64,000 nucleotides of DNA from Flagellimonas aurea (GTDB lineage: Bacteria; Bacteroidota; Bacteroidia; Flavobacteriales; Flavobacteriaceae), in the NCBI RefSeq assembly GCF_017313785.1, contig NZ_JAFLNL010000001.1:310001-374000 (forward strand), read 5' to 3'. The notes under the pieces are model-generated. The model was not told where the DNA came from. It was given only the letters and a program-made list of their open reading frames with translations, and made no database searches. Positions 1 through 8,632 of the stretch are shown here, piece by piece. How positions within the stretch are numbered: position 1 is the first letter of the stretch; each line of letters begins with the position of its first letter. Both the position numbers and the translations under genes were made by a program.

Positions 1-99
1 TAAAAATTGATCCTGAGGTTGACCTAATTCTTGAATATAATTGATTATTTGGTAATTGAGCTTGTGTTTTGTTCTTGAGCCTGTTCTTTTGTTTGCCTC

Positions 100-522
100 T
101 TATTTATGATGAAAAATGGTCTTGATGTCCAATTCGGCAAATTTTCTGAACATTTCCATAACTCCACAATATTTTTCCACGGAAAGGTCTACCGCTTTTT
201 TAAGCTTATCCTCATTTAAGTTGGCCCCCGTAAAGTGATATTCAACAACTACGGAATCATAATATTTCGGATGCTCATCGGTAAGGTTGGCTATGGTCTC
301 TATCTTAAAGTCGTCCACTTCCAATTTCATCTTTTTAATGAGCGAGGCCACATCCAAACCCGAACAACCTGCCAAAGATGACAACATTAGGGCCTTGGGA
401 CGCAACCCTGCTCCCGATCCGCCACTATCTTCACCGGCATCGATTCGTACAGTATGTCCAGATGGGTTGTTGCTCTCAAAAGCCATCTCTCCCAACCATT
501 TGGTAGTTATGTGATTTGTCAT
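100..522 (-). CDS. OsmC family peroxiredoxin-like protein
   Basis: OsmC/Ohr-family proteins are cytoplasmic thiol peroxidases acting on organic hydroperoxides. The protein (140 aa from this start) has the two family cysteines, one in SSLAGCSGLDV and one in EKYCGVME, in the expected order, and the usual length. The reading frame is open up to 579, but the ATG at 522 (MTNHITTKWLGEM) matches where family members begin and leaves a 55-nt divergent intergenic space to the next gene, so it was preferred. The divergent neighbour is another redox protein with a CxxC motif, which suggests a shared oxidative-stress role, though that is inference. The electron donor is not evident. Confidence 0.85.
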   Translation of the reverse strand: MTNHITTKWLGEMAFESNNPSGHTVRIDAGEDSGGSGAGLRPKALMLSSLAGCSGLDVASLIKKMKLEVDDFKIETIANLTDEHPKYYDSVVVEYHFTGANLNEDKLKKAVDLSVEKYCGVMEMFRKFAELDIKTIFHHK

Positions 523-577
523 GACGTTTAATTTTTGTTTCTTGTAGAGTCCAAAAATACAATTTATAATCGCAATC

Positions 578-1180
578 ATGCCCTTAGTAAATCCCCTATC
601 GCCCGATCACGACCCCCAGACGAAAGAACTGGCCGAGTTCTTTAATGAAACGCTTGGGTTTTGCCCAAATTCCGTGCTGACCATGCAGCACAGGCCAGCG
701 ATTTCCAAGGCTTTTATCAATCTGAATAAAGCTGTAATGGCCAATGAGGGGCGCGTAACTTCTGCCTTAAAACGAATGATTGCGTGGGTAAGCAGCAATG
801 CCACGGGCTGCCGGTATTGCCAGGCACATGCCATCCGGGCTGCGGAACGTTACGGTGCCAAACAGGAACAATTGGACAACATTTGGGAATACCGGACACA
901 TAACGCTTTCTCAGAAGCAGAAAAGGCTGCTTTGGATTTTGCCTTGGCCGCTTCCCAAGTGCCAAATACAGTGAATGCCTACATTAAAGAGGAATTGCAC
1001 AAGCATTGGAACGATGGCGAAATTGTAGAAATGATGGGTGTCATTTCACTTTTTGGTTATTTGAACCGCTGGAACGATTCCATGGGCACGGATATCGAAG
1101 ATGGAGCCGTGGAAAGTGCGGAAAAATATTTGGGGGAAGTGGGCTGGCAAAAAGGGAAGCATGATGGGTCCAAATATTAA
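578..1180 (+). CDS. Peroxidase-related / carboxymuconolactone decarboxylase-like (AhpD fold) protein
   Basis: A 200-aa all-helical AhpD-like protein. The AhpD-type redox motif CRYCQAH is visible near residues 78-84 in an SSNATGC context, as in peroxidase-related enzymes of the carboxymuconolactone decarboxylase superfamily. Such proteins usually reduce peroxides or act as alkylhydroperoxidase partners through the CxxC pair and a nearby His. The C-terminal half (VEMMGVISLFGYLNRWNDSM) fits the longer peroxidase-related subgroup rather than short AhpD. The gene is divergent from the OsmC-like gene with about 55 nt between the starts. The exact substrate cannot be read from sequence. Confidence 0.8.
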   Translation: MPLVNPLSPDHDPQTKELAEFFNETLGFCPNSVLTMQHRPAISKAFINLNKAVMANEGRVTSALKRMIAWVSSNATGCRYCQAHAIRAAERYGAKQEQLDNIWEYRTHNAFSEAEKAALDFALAASQVPNTVNAYIKEELHKHWNDGEIVEMMGVISLFGYLNRWNDSMGTDIEDGAVESAEKYLGEVGWQKGKHDGSKY

Positions 1181-1186
1181 ATAGAT

Positions 1187-1762
1187 TCAATAATCCAGAC
1201 TCTCGGAAACCTTTTCTCTCAAATCTGATAAAACTTCTTCCTCAAACCAAGGATTTTTGCTCAACCAAAACCGATTTCTTGGCGATGGATGCGGCAACAC
1301 AAAATAATCGGGCAAATATTCTTGGTAGTGTTTCACTGTTTCCGTCAAATTTCGCTTCATCGTATTGCCCAAATAGTAGTTTTGCGCATATTGACCTATC
1401 AAGACTGTCAGTGTCAAGTTTGGCATCTGATTTATCAGCGACTCATGCCATAAGGGGGCACACTCGGGACGTGGTGGCAAATCCCCGGATTTTCCTTTGC
1501 CCGGATAACAGAATCCCATCGGGATCAGGGCAAAAAGTTGTTCATTATAAAATTGTTCATCCGTTACACCCAGCCATTTTCTTAGCTGCCTTCCGCTTGG
1601 GTCATCCCATGGAACCCCTGTTTGGTGGACTTTGGTGCCGGGCGCCTGCCCAATGATCGCAATTCTTGATTCTGGATGGGCAGCAATAATGGGTCTGGGC
1701 CCTAAGGGCAAATGCTCCTCACAATGTGTGCAGTTCCGTATTTGGAATAGTAGTTGGTCCAT
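1187..1762 (-). CDS. Uracil-DNA glycosylase family protein
   Basis: A 191-aa protein of the uracil-DNA glycosylase superfamily, which removes damaged bases from DNA. The N-terminal part holds IGQAPGTKVHQTGVPWDDPSG, the family motif with the GxAPG water-activating loop, and near the C-terminus is HPSPRN, the DNA-intercalation loop motif HPS. An N-terminal CxxC (NCTHCEEHL) resembles one half of the iron-sulfur cysteine set of family 4/5 enzymes, but the remaining cysteines are not obvious, so a cluster is uncertain. It converges with the AhpD-like gene 6 nt away. Which base is removed (uracil or another lesion) is not decidable here. Confidence 0.75.
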   Translation of the reverse strand: MDQLLFQIRNCTHCEEHLPLGPRPIIAAHPESRIAIIGQAPGTKVHQTGVPWDDPSGRQLRKWLGVTDEQFYNEQLFALIPMGFCYPGKGKSGDLPPRPECAPLWHESLINQMPNLTLTVLIGQYAQNYYLGNTMKRNLTETVKHYQEYLPDYFVLPHPSPRNRFWLSKNPWFEEEVLSDLREKVSESLDY

Positions 1763-1859
1763 CTAATATGTTGGGTCGTAAAGTTGTGTTGAAGTTAACA
1801 ACTATTTCTTCCTATCTACGAATGCTTTAATTCAACTTACCGCAATAAAATCTATAATA

Positions 1860-1891
1860 TTTGTAAAAATGTAAAGTTTTATTTACTTTTA
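1860..1891 (+). promoter_or_regulatory. Candidate Bacteroidota promoter for membrane protein/XRE pair
   Basis: TTTG at 1860-1863 and TACTTTTA at 1884-1891 are 20 nt apart. They match the -33 and -7 elements of the Bacteroidota primary sigma factor except for the last base of the -7 box. The predicted start of transcription lies about 10 nt before the ATG at 1909. Confidence 0.35.
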
Positions 1892-1908
1892 TATATAAAT
1901 ACTAGCGC

Positions 1909-2319
1909 ATGGACTTTCAAATACTACCAAACTGGGGCAAACGACTTGGTCTTTTTATTTTCCTTATTTCATTTCTTTTAGTAGGTGGAGATTCTTTTAT
2001 GGACGGTTACAAAGGTGCCCCATCAGGCACACATCATTTTGTAAAAGATTTTCTTGGGAATACACTTTATTCTTTTTTTGATGTTCTGCCGTTAACCGGT
2101 CTTTTGATTTATATGTTCTCAAAGGAAAAAGTTGAAGACGATTATATAAGATTGATTCGGTTACAATCCTATCAGGCTACCGTAATTACCTTATTGATTA
2201 TTGCTCTGGTGATTTATCTTTTTGACATTTATTATGAAGTTAGTTTAGACATGGTTCTATCGTTATTCATGATATTGTTTTTGGTCATATTCTACTTCAA
2301 AAAAGAGGCTCATTCATGA
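1909..2319 (+). CDS. Small integral membrane protein, unknown function
   Basis: A 136-aa protein with four predicted membrane segments (about residues 12-27, 46-66, 84-105 and 112-131) and short loops. There is no recognisable catalytic motif. Its stop overlaps the start of the following XRE regulator by 4 nt, a layout typical of a regulator and membrane-protein pair translated together. Pairs of a small multispanning protein and a 65-aa XRE regulator are common in Bacteroidota and Firmicutes, but the role of the membrane partner is not known to me. Base composition is AT-richer than the flanking housekeeping genes. Confidence 0.7.
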   Translation: MDFQILPNWGKRLGLFIFLISFLLVGGDSFMDGYKGAPSGTHHFVKDFLGNTLYSFFDVLPLTGLLIYMFSKEKVEDDYIRLIRLQSYQATVITLLIIALVIYLFDIYYEVSLDMVLSLFMILFLVIFYFKKEAHS

Positions 2320-2513
2320 AAAATCTGGTAAAAGTGGAAAGAGCACGATTGGATATGACTCAAGCCGAACTGGCCAAAGAATTGGGCGTTTCTAGACAGA
2401 CCATTCATGCCATAGAAAAGGATAAATTCAATCCTTCGGTTACCTTGGCATTAAAAATGGGTAGATTGTTCAATCTTCCCGTGGAAGAATTATTTATTAT
2501 TGATGAGGATTAA
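2316..2513 (+). CDS. XRE-family helix-turn-helix regulator (YgzD/HigA-like small type)
   Basis: A 65-aa protein consisting almost only of a helix-turn-helix domain. MTQAELAKELGVSRQTIHAIE carries the recognition helix, and the C-terminal LFNLPVEELFIIDED is the usual tail of this single-domain Xre subgroup. It is a cytoplasmic DNA-binding protein, expected to repress its own two-gene unit. The start overlaps the stop of the upstream membrane protein gene (ATGA-type overlap at 2316-2319). Its stop overlaps the convergent rsmI stop by 4 nt. No toxin is encoded next to it, so an antitoxin role is less likely than a stand-alone regulator. Confidence 0.88.
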   Translation: MKNLVKVERARLDMTQAELAKELGVSRQTIHAIEKDKFNPSVTLALKMGRLFNLPVEELFIIDED

Positions 2514-3184
2514 TCCCTACTTCCGCCGACCACAATCACAAATTCACCTTTGGGTGCTTTATTGTTGAAATGTTCCAGTACTTCAGCAACGGTTCCACGA
2601 ACGGTCTCTTCGTATAATTTGGTCAATTCCCTGGATACGGAAACAGGTCTGTCTTCCCCAAAATACTCGGCAAAATTGGCCAAAGTTTTAAGTAGCTTAT
2701 GCGGCGATTCGTAAAAAACCATGGTTCTGGTTTCTTCGGCAAGTTCCAAAAGTCGGGTCTGGCGGCCTTTTTTTACAGGCAAAAATCCTTCAAAAACAAA
2801 TCGGTCGTTGGGCAATCCGCTATTCACTAGAGCGGGAACAAAGGCAGTTGCCCCGGGCAAACACTCTACCTCAATATCGTTTTCAAGGCAGGCACGGGTC
2901 AATAGAAATCCAGGATCGGAAATAGCCGGTGTACCTGCGTCCGAAATGAGGGCGTAAGTTGTTCCTTCTTTCATTTTTTGCACCAACCCATCAACCTGTT
3001 TGTGCTCGTTGTGCATGTGATGGCTATGTAGATGCGTGTTGATCTCAAAATGTTTCAGCAATTTACCGCTGGTCCGGGTATCTTCCGCCAAAACCACATC
3101 CACTTCTTTGAGCACTTTAATGGCCCGGAGGGTAATGTCCTCAAGATTTCCTATTGGCGTCGGAACCAGATATAGCTTTCCCAT
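2510..3184 (-). CDS. rsmI: 16S rRNA (cytidine(1402)-2'-O)-methyltransferase RsmI
   Basis: RsmI methylates the ribose of C1402 in the decoding centre of 16S rRNA using S-adenosylmethionine. The N-terminus MGKLYLVPTPIGNLEDITLR is the family signature. AEDTRTSGKLLKHF and ISDAGTPAISDPG are the tetrapyrrole-methylase-type SAM-binding loops, and VFYESPHKL lies in the second domain. At 224 aa it lacks the C-terminal tail of the roughly 285-aa proteobacterial proteins, as is usual in Bacteroidota. It follows the unknown 230-aa gene by 48 nt on the same strand, so the two may be cotranscribed. Confidence 0.95.
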   Translation of the reverse strand: MGKLYLVPTPIGNLEDITLRAIKVLKEVDVVLAEDTRTSGKLLKHFEINTHLHSHHMHNEHKQVDGLVQKMKEGTTYALISDAGTPAISDPGFLLTRACLENDIEVECLPGATAFVPALVNSGLPNDRFVFEGFLPVKKGRQTRLLELAEETRTMVFYESPHKLLKTLANFAEYFGEDRPVSVSRELTKLYEETVRGTVAEVLEHFNNKAPKGEFVIVVGGSRD

Positions 3185-3232
3185 GGACCAAAGTTACGGT
3201 CTTACAATCAAAATAAAATTGAAAAAATGGAT

Positions 3233-3925
3233 TTATGCGAACCTACGTTCAATTAGGGCAATAAAGCGAGCCTCATACTCCTCTTTACCTTCCCAATTAT
3301 TGTACTCGGGTTTCACCATATTGTTTATAAAAGCAACAGAGCGTTCTTCCGAGTCAATTGTTGTAAGCTGGGAAAGCACACGGGTATAATCCTCCATGTC
3401 ATTATTGAACAAGTGCTTCACAAAGGCCAGTTTATCGTTAAGGCCAATCTGGAAGTCTTTGGCCAAACGGTCGTTTAACGATTTTGGCTTTATCAATTTT
3501 GAAGCTGCGCTCACATTCTCATCGGGCGTTACCTCATCTTTGTCGTTCTTCATCAAATTGGGCTTTGCCACGAACTCGGCAAACACCTTTTCCAAATCCA
3601 TATTGGAAGGCATTTCGGAAACAATATCCTTGATCGTATCCATGGAAGGTGTCGTAATGATATCTTCCTGGTGCGGATTGCTCTCCGGAACTGATGTGTT
3701 TCCGCTTAAAACGGCATTGGCCATTTTCTCGAACCTAGAGGCTATGACGTTTTGGGACACATCCACCTCAACATCGTTCAATTTTTCATCTATGAATTTC
3801 AATACGGCCAACTTTTCATAAATCTTTCTTGATTTTTCGTACAATGCCGCAAGATCGGTGTCCTCACGTGCAGTTATTATCTCAGTGGACAACTTGATCA
3901 ACTCTTCCCTCAATTTCCGTATCAT
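3233..3925 (-). CDS. Conserved hypothetical protein, largely helical
   Basis: A 230-aa soluble protein I do not recognise by function. It has no signal peptide or membrane segment. The N-terminal 55 residues look like a helical hairpin (MIRKLREELIKLSTEIITAR onward). A low-complexity acidic linker follows, then a C-terminal helical domain that ends in EEYEARFIALIERRFA. Similar proteins seem widespread in Flavobacteriia next to tdk or rsmI, from memory. It is divergent from tdk, with a promoter for the latter in the 155-nt gap. Codon use is like its neighbours, so it looks like a core gene. Confidence 0.75.
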   Translation of the reverse strand: MIRKLREELIKLSTEIITAREDTDLAALYEKSRKIYEKLAVLKFIDEKLNDVEVDVSQNVIASRFEKMANAVLSGNTSVPESNPHQEDIITTPSMDTIKDIVSEMPSNMDLEKVFAEFVAKPNLMKNDKDEVTPDENVSAASKLIKPKSLNDRLAKDFQIGLNDKLAFVKHLFNNDMEDYTRVLSQLTTIDSEERSVAFINNMVKPEYNNWEGKEEYEARFIALIERRFA

Positions 3926-3995
3926 AGCTTTTCTTCTTTACGATAAAAATATAACGATTTTGCAAATACCCTATCAACAAAAGGTTAAAATCTTA

Positions 3996-4029
3996 TTGAA
4001 AACAGGGGTGCATTTTTTTAGTAGCTTTG
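3996..4029 (+). promoter_or_regulatory. Candidate promoter for tdk-alr
   Basis: TAGCTTTG at 4022-4029 is a perfect TAnnTTTG box. The nearest TTG is at 3996-3998, 23 nt upstream, which is long for the usual spacing. Transcription would begin near 4036, downstream of an in-frame ATG at 4027, and this argues for the ATG at 4081 as the true tdk start. Confidence 0.45.
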
Positions 4030-4080
4030 TGGTCGTCCCAATATAACGGGAAAACAAACAATTTCTTTCAAAAATACGGT

Positions 4081-4725
4081 ATGTTTCTCGAAAACACAGT
4101 CAACCCTAAGGAACAGTTTGGATGGATCGAGGTGATTTGCGGTTCCATGTTTTCCGGAAAGACCGAAGAACTGATCCGACGGCTTAAGCGCGCACAATTC
4201 GCCAAGCAAAAAGTGGAGATTTTTAAACCCATTGTGGATACTAGATATCACGAAGAGATGGTTGTCTCCCACGATTCCAACGAAATTCGTTCAACACCTG
4301 TTCCGGCCGCGGCCAATATTCGACTTTTGGCGGACGACTGTGATGTGATCGGTATTGACGAGGCCCAATTTTTTGATGATGAAATCGTAACCGTTTGCAA
4401 TGATTTGGCCAATAGGGGCATACGTGTGGTAGTTGCAGGACTTGACATGGATTTTAAGGGCAATCCTTTTGGCCCCATGCCAGCCTTGATGGCCACAGCG
4501 GAGTATGTGACCAAAGTACACGCCGTGTGCACGCGCACCGGAAACTTGGCCAACTATAGCTTTAGGAAATCCCTCAACGATAATTTGGTGCTCCTTGGTG
4601 AAACCGAGGAGTATGAGCCCTTGAGCCGTGCCGCATTTTATAAAGCCATGCTTCGCGAAAAAATTAGAGGTATTGATGTGGACTCCGAAGAGGTGACTGC
4701 CAAAAAAGAGAAATCCAATGAGTAA
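4081..4725 (+). CDS. tdk: Thymidine kinase (type II)
   Basis: Phosphorylates thymidine to dTMP in the salvage pathway, in the cytoplasm. The 214-aa protein shows the P-loop [20 protein letters not shown] near residue 21, the Walker B-like [13 protein letters not shown] with its catalytic Glu, and the lasso region. The zinc-ribbon cysteines of many type II kinases are mostly missing: only [12 protein letters not shown] is seen where CxxC would be expected, which is common in Flavobacteriia. The frame is open from 4027, but the candidate promoter at 3996-4029 and family alignment favour 4081 ([18 protein letters not shown]). The stop overlaps the alr start by 8 nt, so the two genes are probably translationally coupled. 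Confidence 0.93.
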   Translation: MFLENTVNPKEQFGWIEVICGSMFSGKTEELIRRLKRAQFAKQKVEIFKPIVDTRYHEEMVVSHDSNEIRSTPVPAAANIRLLADDCDVIGIDEAQFFDDEIVTVCNDLANRGIRVVVAGLDMDFKGNPFGPMPALMATAEYVTKVHAVCTRTGNLANYSFRKSLNDNLVLLGETEEYEPLSRAAFYKAMLREKIRGIDVDSEEVTAKKEKSNE

Positions 4726-5827
4726 GGTCGGGGAAACTACATTGACCCTGAATCTATTGGCCTTGGAGCACAATTACAATTACTTGCGGGCCAAAATAGA
4801 ACCTGAAACCAAATTTTTAGGGGTAGTAAAGGCTTTTGCCTATGGCAGCGACACTGTGACCATTGCCCGTAAACTGGAACAATTGGGTGCCGATTATTTG
4901 GCCGTTGCCTATGTAAGCGAAGGGGTTTTGTTGCGGGAAGCCGGAATTCAACTTCCCATTTTGGTATTGCACCCCTTGGCTTCCAATTTTGAGGATTTGA
5001 TCGCGCATCATTTGGAGCCGAGCCTTTATTCGAGAAACATCCTGAACCGGTTCCTTGAAGCTGCGAACGCCAAGAACCAAAAGGATTATCCTATCCACAT
5101 TAAATTCAATACCGGATTGAACCGATTGGGTTTCTCAGAGGCCGATGTAAATTTTATCGCTGAAGAAACCAAGCGCAGTGAATGCATCAGAATAGTTTCT
5201 TGTTTTTCACATCTAGCGGCATCCGAAGATATTAATGAGCGGGATTTTAGCCTGAATCAAATCGCATCTTTCAAAAATTTAAGCGGTGCGCTTATGGATA
5301 CTCTGGGCTATGCTCCCATGCGACATATGTTGAATACTTCCGGAATCCTAAATTACCCAGAAGCACAGTTTGAGATGGTCCGAAGCGGAATTGGACTTTA
5401 TGGCTATGGCAATCAGGCCAAGGTGGATGAACAGTTAAGGCCGGTGGCAAGCCTAAAGACCATTATTTCTCAGATACATGAGATCGGGGCCAATCAATCC
5501 GTAGGGTACAACCGAGCATTCAAATCGAGCCACAATATAAAAAGTGCCACGTTGCCCATTGGACATGCCGATGGTATAGGGCGCCAATATGGGAAAGGAA
5601 AAGGATTTGTGACCATCAATGGAAAAAAAGCCCCTATTCTGGGAAACGTGTGCATGGACATGATCATGGTGGATGTTACCGAAATCGACTGTAAGGAAGG
5701 GGACGAAGCGATTGTTTTTGGTCCAAACAAGTCTGCAGAAAATTTTGCAGCGACGGCAAATACCATATCCTACGAAATCCTAACGGCCATTTCGCAACGT
5801 GTAAAGCGAGAGGTGATAAACACATGA
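4718..5827 (+). CDS. alr: Alanine racemase
   Basis: A PLP-dependent enzyme that interconverts L- and D-alanine and supplies D-Ala for peptidoglycan. At 369 aa it has the family length. The PLP lysine lies in [10 protein letters not shown] near residue 38, the N-terminal barrel contains [10 protein letters not shown] and HMLNTSGIL, and [10 protein letters not shown] and [16 protein letters not shown] mark the later barrel and the C-terminal beta domain. The usual KANAYG motif reads KAFAYG, a variant known to me from Bacteroidota enzymes and not expected to abolish activity. The gene begins inside the last codons of tdk. Confidence 0.94.
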   Translation: MSKVGETTLTLNLLALEHNYNYLRAKIEPETKFLGVVKAFAYGSDTVTIARKLEQLGADYLAVAYVSEGVLLREAGIQLPILVLHPLASNFEDLIAHHLEPSLYSRNILNRFLEAANAKNQKDYPIHIKFNTGLNRLGFSEADVNFIAEETKRSECIRIVSCFSHLAASEDINERDFSLNQIASFKNLSGALMDTLGYAPMRHMLNTSGILNYPEAQFEMVRSGIGLYGYGNQAKVDEQLRPVASLKTIISQIHEIGANQSVGYNRAFKSSHNIKSATLPIGHADGIGRQYGKGKGFVTINGKKAPILGNVCMDMIMVDVTEIDCKEGDEAIVFGPNKSAENFAATANTISYEILTAISQRVKREVINT

Positions 5828-5901
5828 AAATTTGATTCCAATAAATAAGTGTACCACTTTTTTTCTTAATTTGTTTCTGATTAACCAATACTCTACTATA
5901 A

Positions 5902-6312
5902 ATGGGATTTTTAAAAGAATTTAAGGACTTTGCCATGAAAGGAAACCTGGTGGATATCGCCGTAGGTTTCGTTATGGGTGCCGCATTCAACAAAGTGGTG
6001 TCTTCGTTCACGGGAGGAATTGTTTCCCCCTTGATCGGATTGTTGTTCAAAGCAGATTTCAACGATTTGAAATATGTCATTACCGAAGGAACGGTGAACG
6101 ATGCCGGGGAAACGGTCGGGGAAATCGCTGTGCTGTACGGCGCCTTCCTTACCAATGTAATCGACTTCCTGATAGTGGCCTTTGTGATGTTTGTCATCGT
6201 AAAAAGTGTGAACAAAATGAAGAAAAAGGAAGAACCAGCTCCTGCAGCTCCAAAAGGTCCGACCCAAGAGGAACTGTTGGCAGAAATACGCGATTTATTG
6301 AAAAAACAATAA
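5902..6312 (+). CDS. mscL: Large-conductance mechanosensitive channel
   Basis: An inner-membrane pentameric channel that opens under hypo-osmotic tension. The 136-aa protein begins with the family N-terminus GFLKEFKDFAMKGNLVDIAV. TM1 spans about residues 17-45 with the pore-lining pattern VGFVMGAAFNKVV, and TM2 about 75-98 (GAFLTNVIDFLIVAFVMFVI). The cytoplasmic tail ends in the typical LLAEIRDLLKKQ helix that forms the C-terminal bundle. It stands alone between alr (74 nt upstream) and a strong hairpin terminator. Confidence 0.96.
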   Translation: MGFLKEFKDFAMKGNLVDIAVGFVMGAAFNKVVSSFTGGIVSPLIGLLFKADFNDLKYVITEGTVNDAGETVGEIAVLYGAFLTNVIDFLIVAFVMFVIVKSVNKMKKKEEPAPAAPKGPTQEELLAEIRDLLKKQ

Positions 6313-6361
6313 TAGTACTGAAGTTTTTCGGTACGACCGCTACATCACAATAACCTTTAAA

Positions 6362-6405
6362 AACCGTCAATCTGTTTTCGCTAACACGTTGACGGTTGTT
6401 TTATT
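6362..6405 (+). terminator. Rho-independent terminator after mscL
   Basis: Perfect 9-bp arms AACCGTCAA (6362-6370) and TTGACGGTT (6389-6397) are separated by 18 nt and followed by GTTTTATTT. Confidence 0.75.
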
Positions 6406-6447
6406 TATAACATTTTGTTATTTTTTATTGATTGGGGATAAAAAAGC

Positions 6448-6477
6448 TTGTTTAACTCGCTGACTAAAGTACCTTTG
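6448..6477 (+). promoter_or_regulatory. Promoter for asd
   Basis: TTG at 6448-6450, a 19-nt spacer and TACCTTTG at 6470-6477 fit the Bacteroidota -33/-7 consensus exactly. They lie 20 nt before the ATG, giving a very short leader. Confidence 0.65.
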
Positions 6478-6497
6478 CGGCAAGAAATATTTTTATA

Positions 6498-7511
6498 ATG
6501 AAAGTAGCAGTTGTTGGTGCCACCGGAATGGTAGGCGAGGTAATGTTGAAAGTATTGGAAGAACGTAACTTCCCTATTTCAGAATTGTTGTTGGTAGCCT
6601 CGGAGCGTTCCGTGGGCAAAAAACTCACTTATAAAAACGATGAATACACCGTAATCGGTTTGGCCGATGCTGTGGCTGCCCAGCCTGATATTGCCATTTT
6701 TTCCGCAGGAGGGGACACCTCTTTGGAGTGGGCCCCAAAATTTGCAGAGGTGGGTACCACTGTGATCGATAATTCATCAGCATGGCGAATGGACCCGACC
6801 AAAAAACTGGTAGTACCCGAAATCAATGCGAATGAATTGACCGTTGAAGATAAAATCATTGCGAATCCCAACTGCTCCACCATCCAAATGGTTTTGGCCT
6901 TAAATCCATTGCACAAAAAGTATCGGATGAAACGTGTGGTCGTTTCCACCTACCAGTCCGTTTCGGGTACTGGTGTAAAAGCGGTGCAACAAATGGAGAA
7001 CGAAGCGGCCGGAATCGAAGGTGAAATGGCCTATCCTTACCCCATCAACCGAAACGCATTGCCGCATTGCGATGTGTTCCTGGAAAACGGGTACACCAAA
7101 GAAGAGATGAAATTGGCCCGTGAGCCGCAAAAAATATTGGATGACCGTACATTTTCGGTTACCGCCACTGCTGTACGTATCCCGACTGCTGGAGGACACT
7201 CCGAATCCGTAAACGTGGAGTTCCACAAGGATTTTGATCTCGCAGAAGTAAGACAGCTTCTAAGCGAAACCCCTGGAATTGTGGTGCAGGACAATCCTGA
7301 AACCAACACCTATCCCATGCCAGCCTTTGCCAATGGCAAGGACGATGTTTTTGTGGGCAGAATCCGTCGGGACGAAACCCAACCCAACACCTTGAACATG
7401 TGGATCGTTGCGGACAACCTAAGAAAAGGAGCCGCTACCAATGCTGTTCAGATCGCGGAGTATTTGGTGGAAAACAATTTGGTTTCAAATACTTCTGAAG
7501 CAATTTCATAA
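6498..7511 (+). CDS. asd: Aspartate-semialdehyde dehydrogenase
   Basis: Reduces aspartyl phosphate to aspartate semialdehyde with NADPH, the branch point to lysine/diaminopimelate, threonine and methionine. The 337-aa protein has the NADP-binding glycine motif VVGATGMVGEVML at the N-terminus, the catalytic cysteine in NPNCSTIQM (about C126), and the substrate-binding RIPTAGGHSE with its active-site histidine. It is encoded singly with its own promoter and is unlinked to other lysine or threonine genes in this window. Confidence 0.96.
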   Translation: MKVAVVGATGMVGEVMLKVLEERNFPISELLLVASERSVGKKLTYKNDEYTVIGLADAVAAQPDIAIFSAGGDTSLEWAPKFAEVGTTVIDNSSAWRMDPTKKLVVPEINANELTVEDKIIANPNCSTIQMVLALNPLHKKYRMKRVVVSTYQSVSGTGVKAVQQMENEAAGIEGEMAYPYPINRNALPHCDVFLENGYTKEEMKLAREPQKILDDRTFSVTATAVRIPTAGGHSESVNVEFHKDFDLAEVRQLLSETPGIVVQDNPETNTYPMPAFANGKDDVFVGRIRRDETQPNTLNMWIVADNLRKGAATNAVQIAEYLVENNLVSNTSEAIS

Positions 7512-7757
7512 ATAGTTGTTGCTAATTAAAATAAAAAAGGGCCAATATTGGCCTCTAAATTTTTACAGCAAGATTGTCATCAGCTTACACTTGTGGTATA
7601 TACATTTTATTATAGGCATGGCCACTAACCGTACCGTTTAGTTATTGCACCATCATATTTGAAGGGCATTAATCTTAAATCAAATTCAGAATCTTGATGT
7701 TTATATTTTATATTGTAATCTTTTTCTTTAATTTGATGAAAAATAAAACTAAATATC

Positions 7758-8537
7758 ATGAAAAAAATTGCTTACTTTTTAATGTTATTGATTATTGTTT
7801 CGTGTGAAAAAGATACAATAGAAACTACCCAAGAAATATCAGAAGAACAATTAAGAAAAGAGTTGGGTCTCCCACCTTCCACTTTATCCAAAGCTGAAAA
7901 ACAAAAAATAAAAGAAAACATACCTCCCATTGAATTCAACTCGATAGAAGAAGCAAAAGAGTTTTTTAACAACATAAAATCGTTAAATTATTTCGCAAGC
8001 GGAAACTTGGACAAACTTAATACGTTAAGTAATAAAGGAAAGATTAACATAGAAGATAATCAAGTATTAATCGAGTTTGAAAATTTGATTATGTCGGTAC
8101 CTTGTGACTCTCAATTTTTACCGCCCGCAGAAGGTTGCGATGATAATGATGGAGGAGGAAGTACGGGTGGATGTGGTTCGGGAAGATTAAGGTTTTCAGG
8201 AAATAAAATTTTTGGATCTTCAACTACTGGATTAACTGTAAATAATGCTTTTAGTTTTAACAATAGTAATGGCGTAACTTCAGGGTCTCAAGGAACATCT
8301 TACATATCTGGTAATACTTCAGGTTATAGCTATCAACATCTAAGTAGTGATTATATAACAAGTGGTAACTCCATCTGTCATGTGACAACAGGAACATTAA
8401 CTGTAAGTGCCAATGTTATTGGGGTGGATATTGCATACGTAGAGGCTATTAGCAGTAGCGTTTGTATTAATCCTTGCACAGGTGGTGGTACAGGTTTAGA
8501 ATTGTTCTTAACTCCTGTAAACTCTGATGGTAATTAA
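7758..8537 (+). CDS. Putative lipoprotein, AT-rich, unknown function
   Basis: A 259-aa protein with a lipoprotein signal peptide (MKKIAYFLMLLIIVSCEKD, lipidated Cys at residue 16), so probably anchored in the outer or inner membrane. The N-terminal third (residues 20-110) is charged and helical. The rest, after a GCDDNDGGGSTGGCGSG linker, is Gly/Ser/Thr/Asn-rich and likely beta. Several cysteines are spread through the C-terminal half. No family was recognised. Codon and base use are clearly AT-richer than asd and the peptidase on either side, which suggests recent acquisition. The 246-nt region upstream contains a 14-bp palindrome at 7540-7553 and no other signal that I could support. Confidence 0.7.
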   Translation: MKKIAYFLMLLIIVSCEKDTIETTQEISEEQLRKELGLPPSTLSKAEKQKIKENIPPIEFNSIEEAKEFFNNIKSLNYFASGNLDKLNTLSNKGKINIEDNQVLIEFENLIMSVPCDSQFLPPAEGCDDNDGGGSTGGCGSGRLRFSGNKIFGSSTTGLTVNNAFSFNNSNGVTSGSQGTSYISGNTSGYSYQHLSSDYITSGNSICHVTTGTLTVSANVIGVDIAYVEAISSSVCINPCTGGGTGLELFLTPVNSDGN

Positions 8538-8632
8538 GTCCTAAAACTTTAAGAAGTTTTTTAAATCCTTCAAATCAGTAATGTTTTAGAGGTTTTTTTG
8601 TGGTATTTTTATCGGAATCAATCCGAGAAAAC

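Noticed and set aside
7540..7553. Palindrome GGCCAATATTGGCC as terminator of asd
   Set aside because: With a minimal loop only a five-pair stem remains and no T run follows directly. It could equally be an operator, so it was not listed as a terminator.
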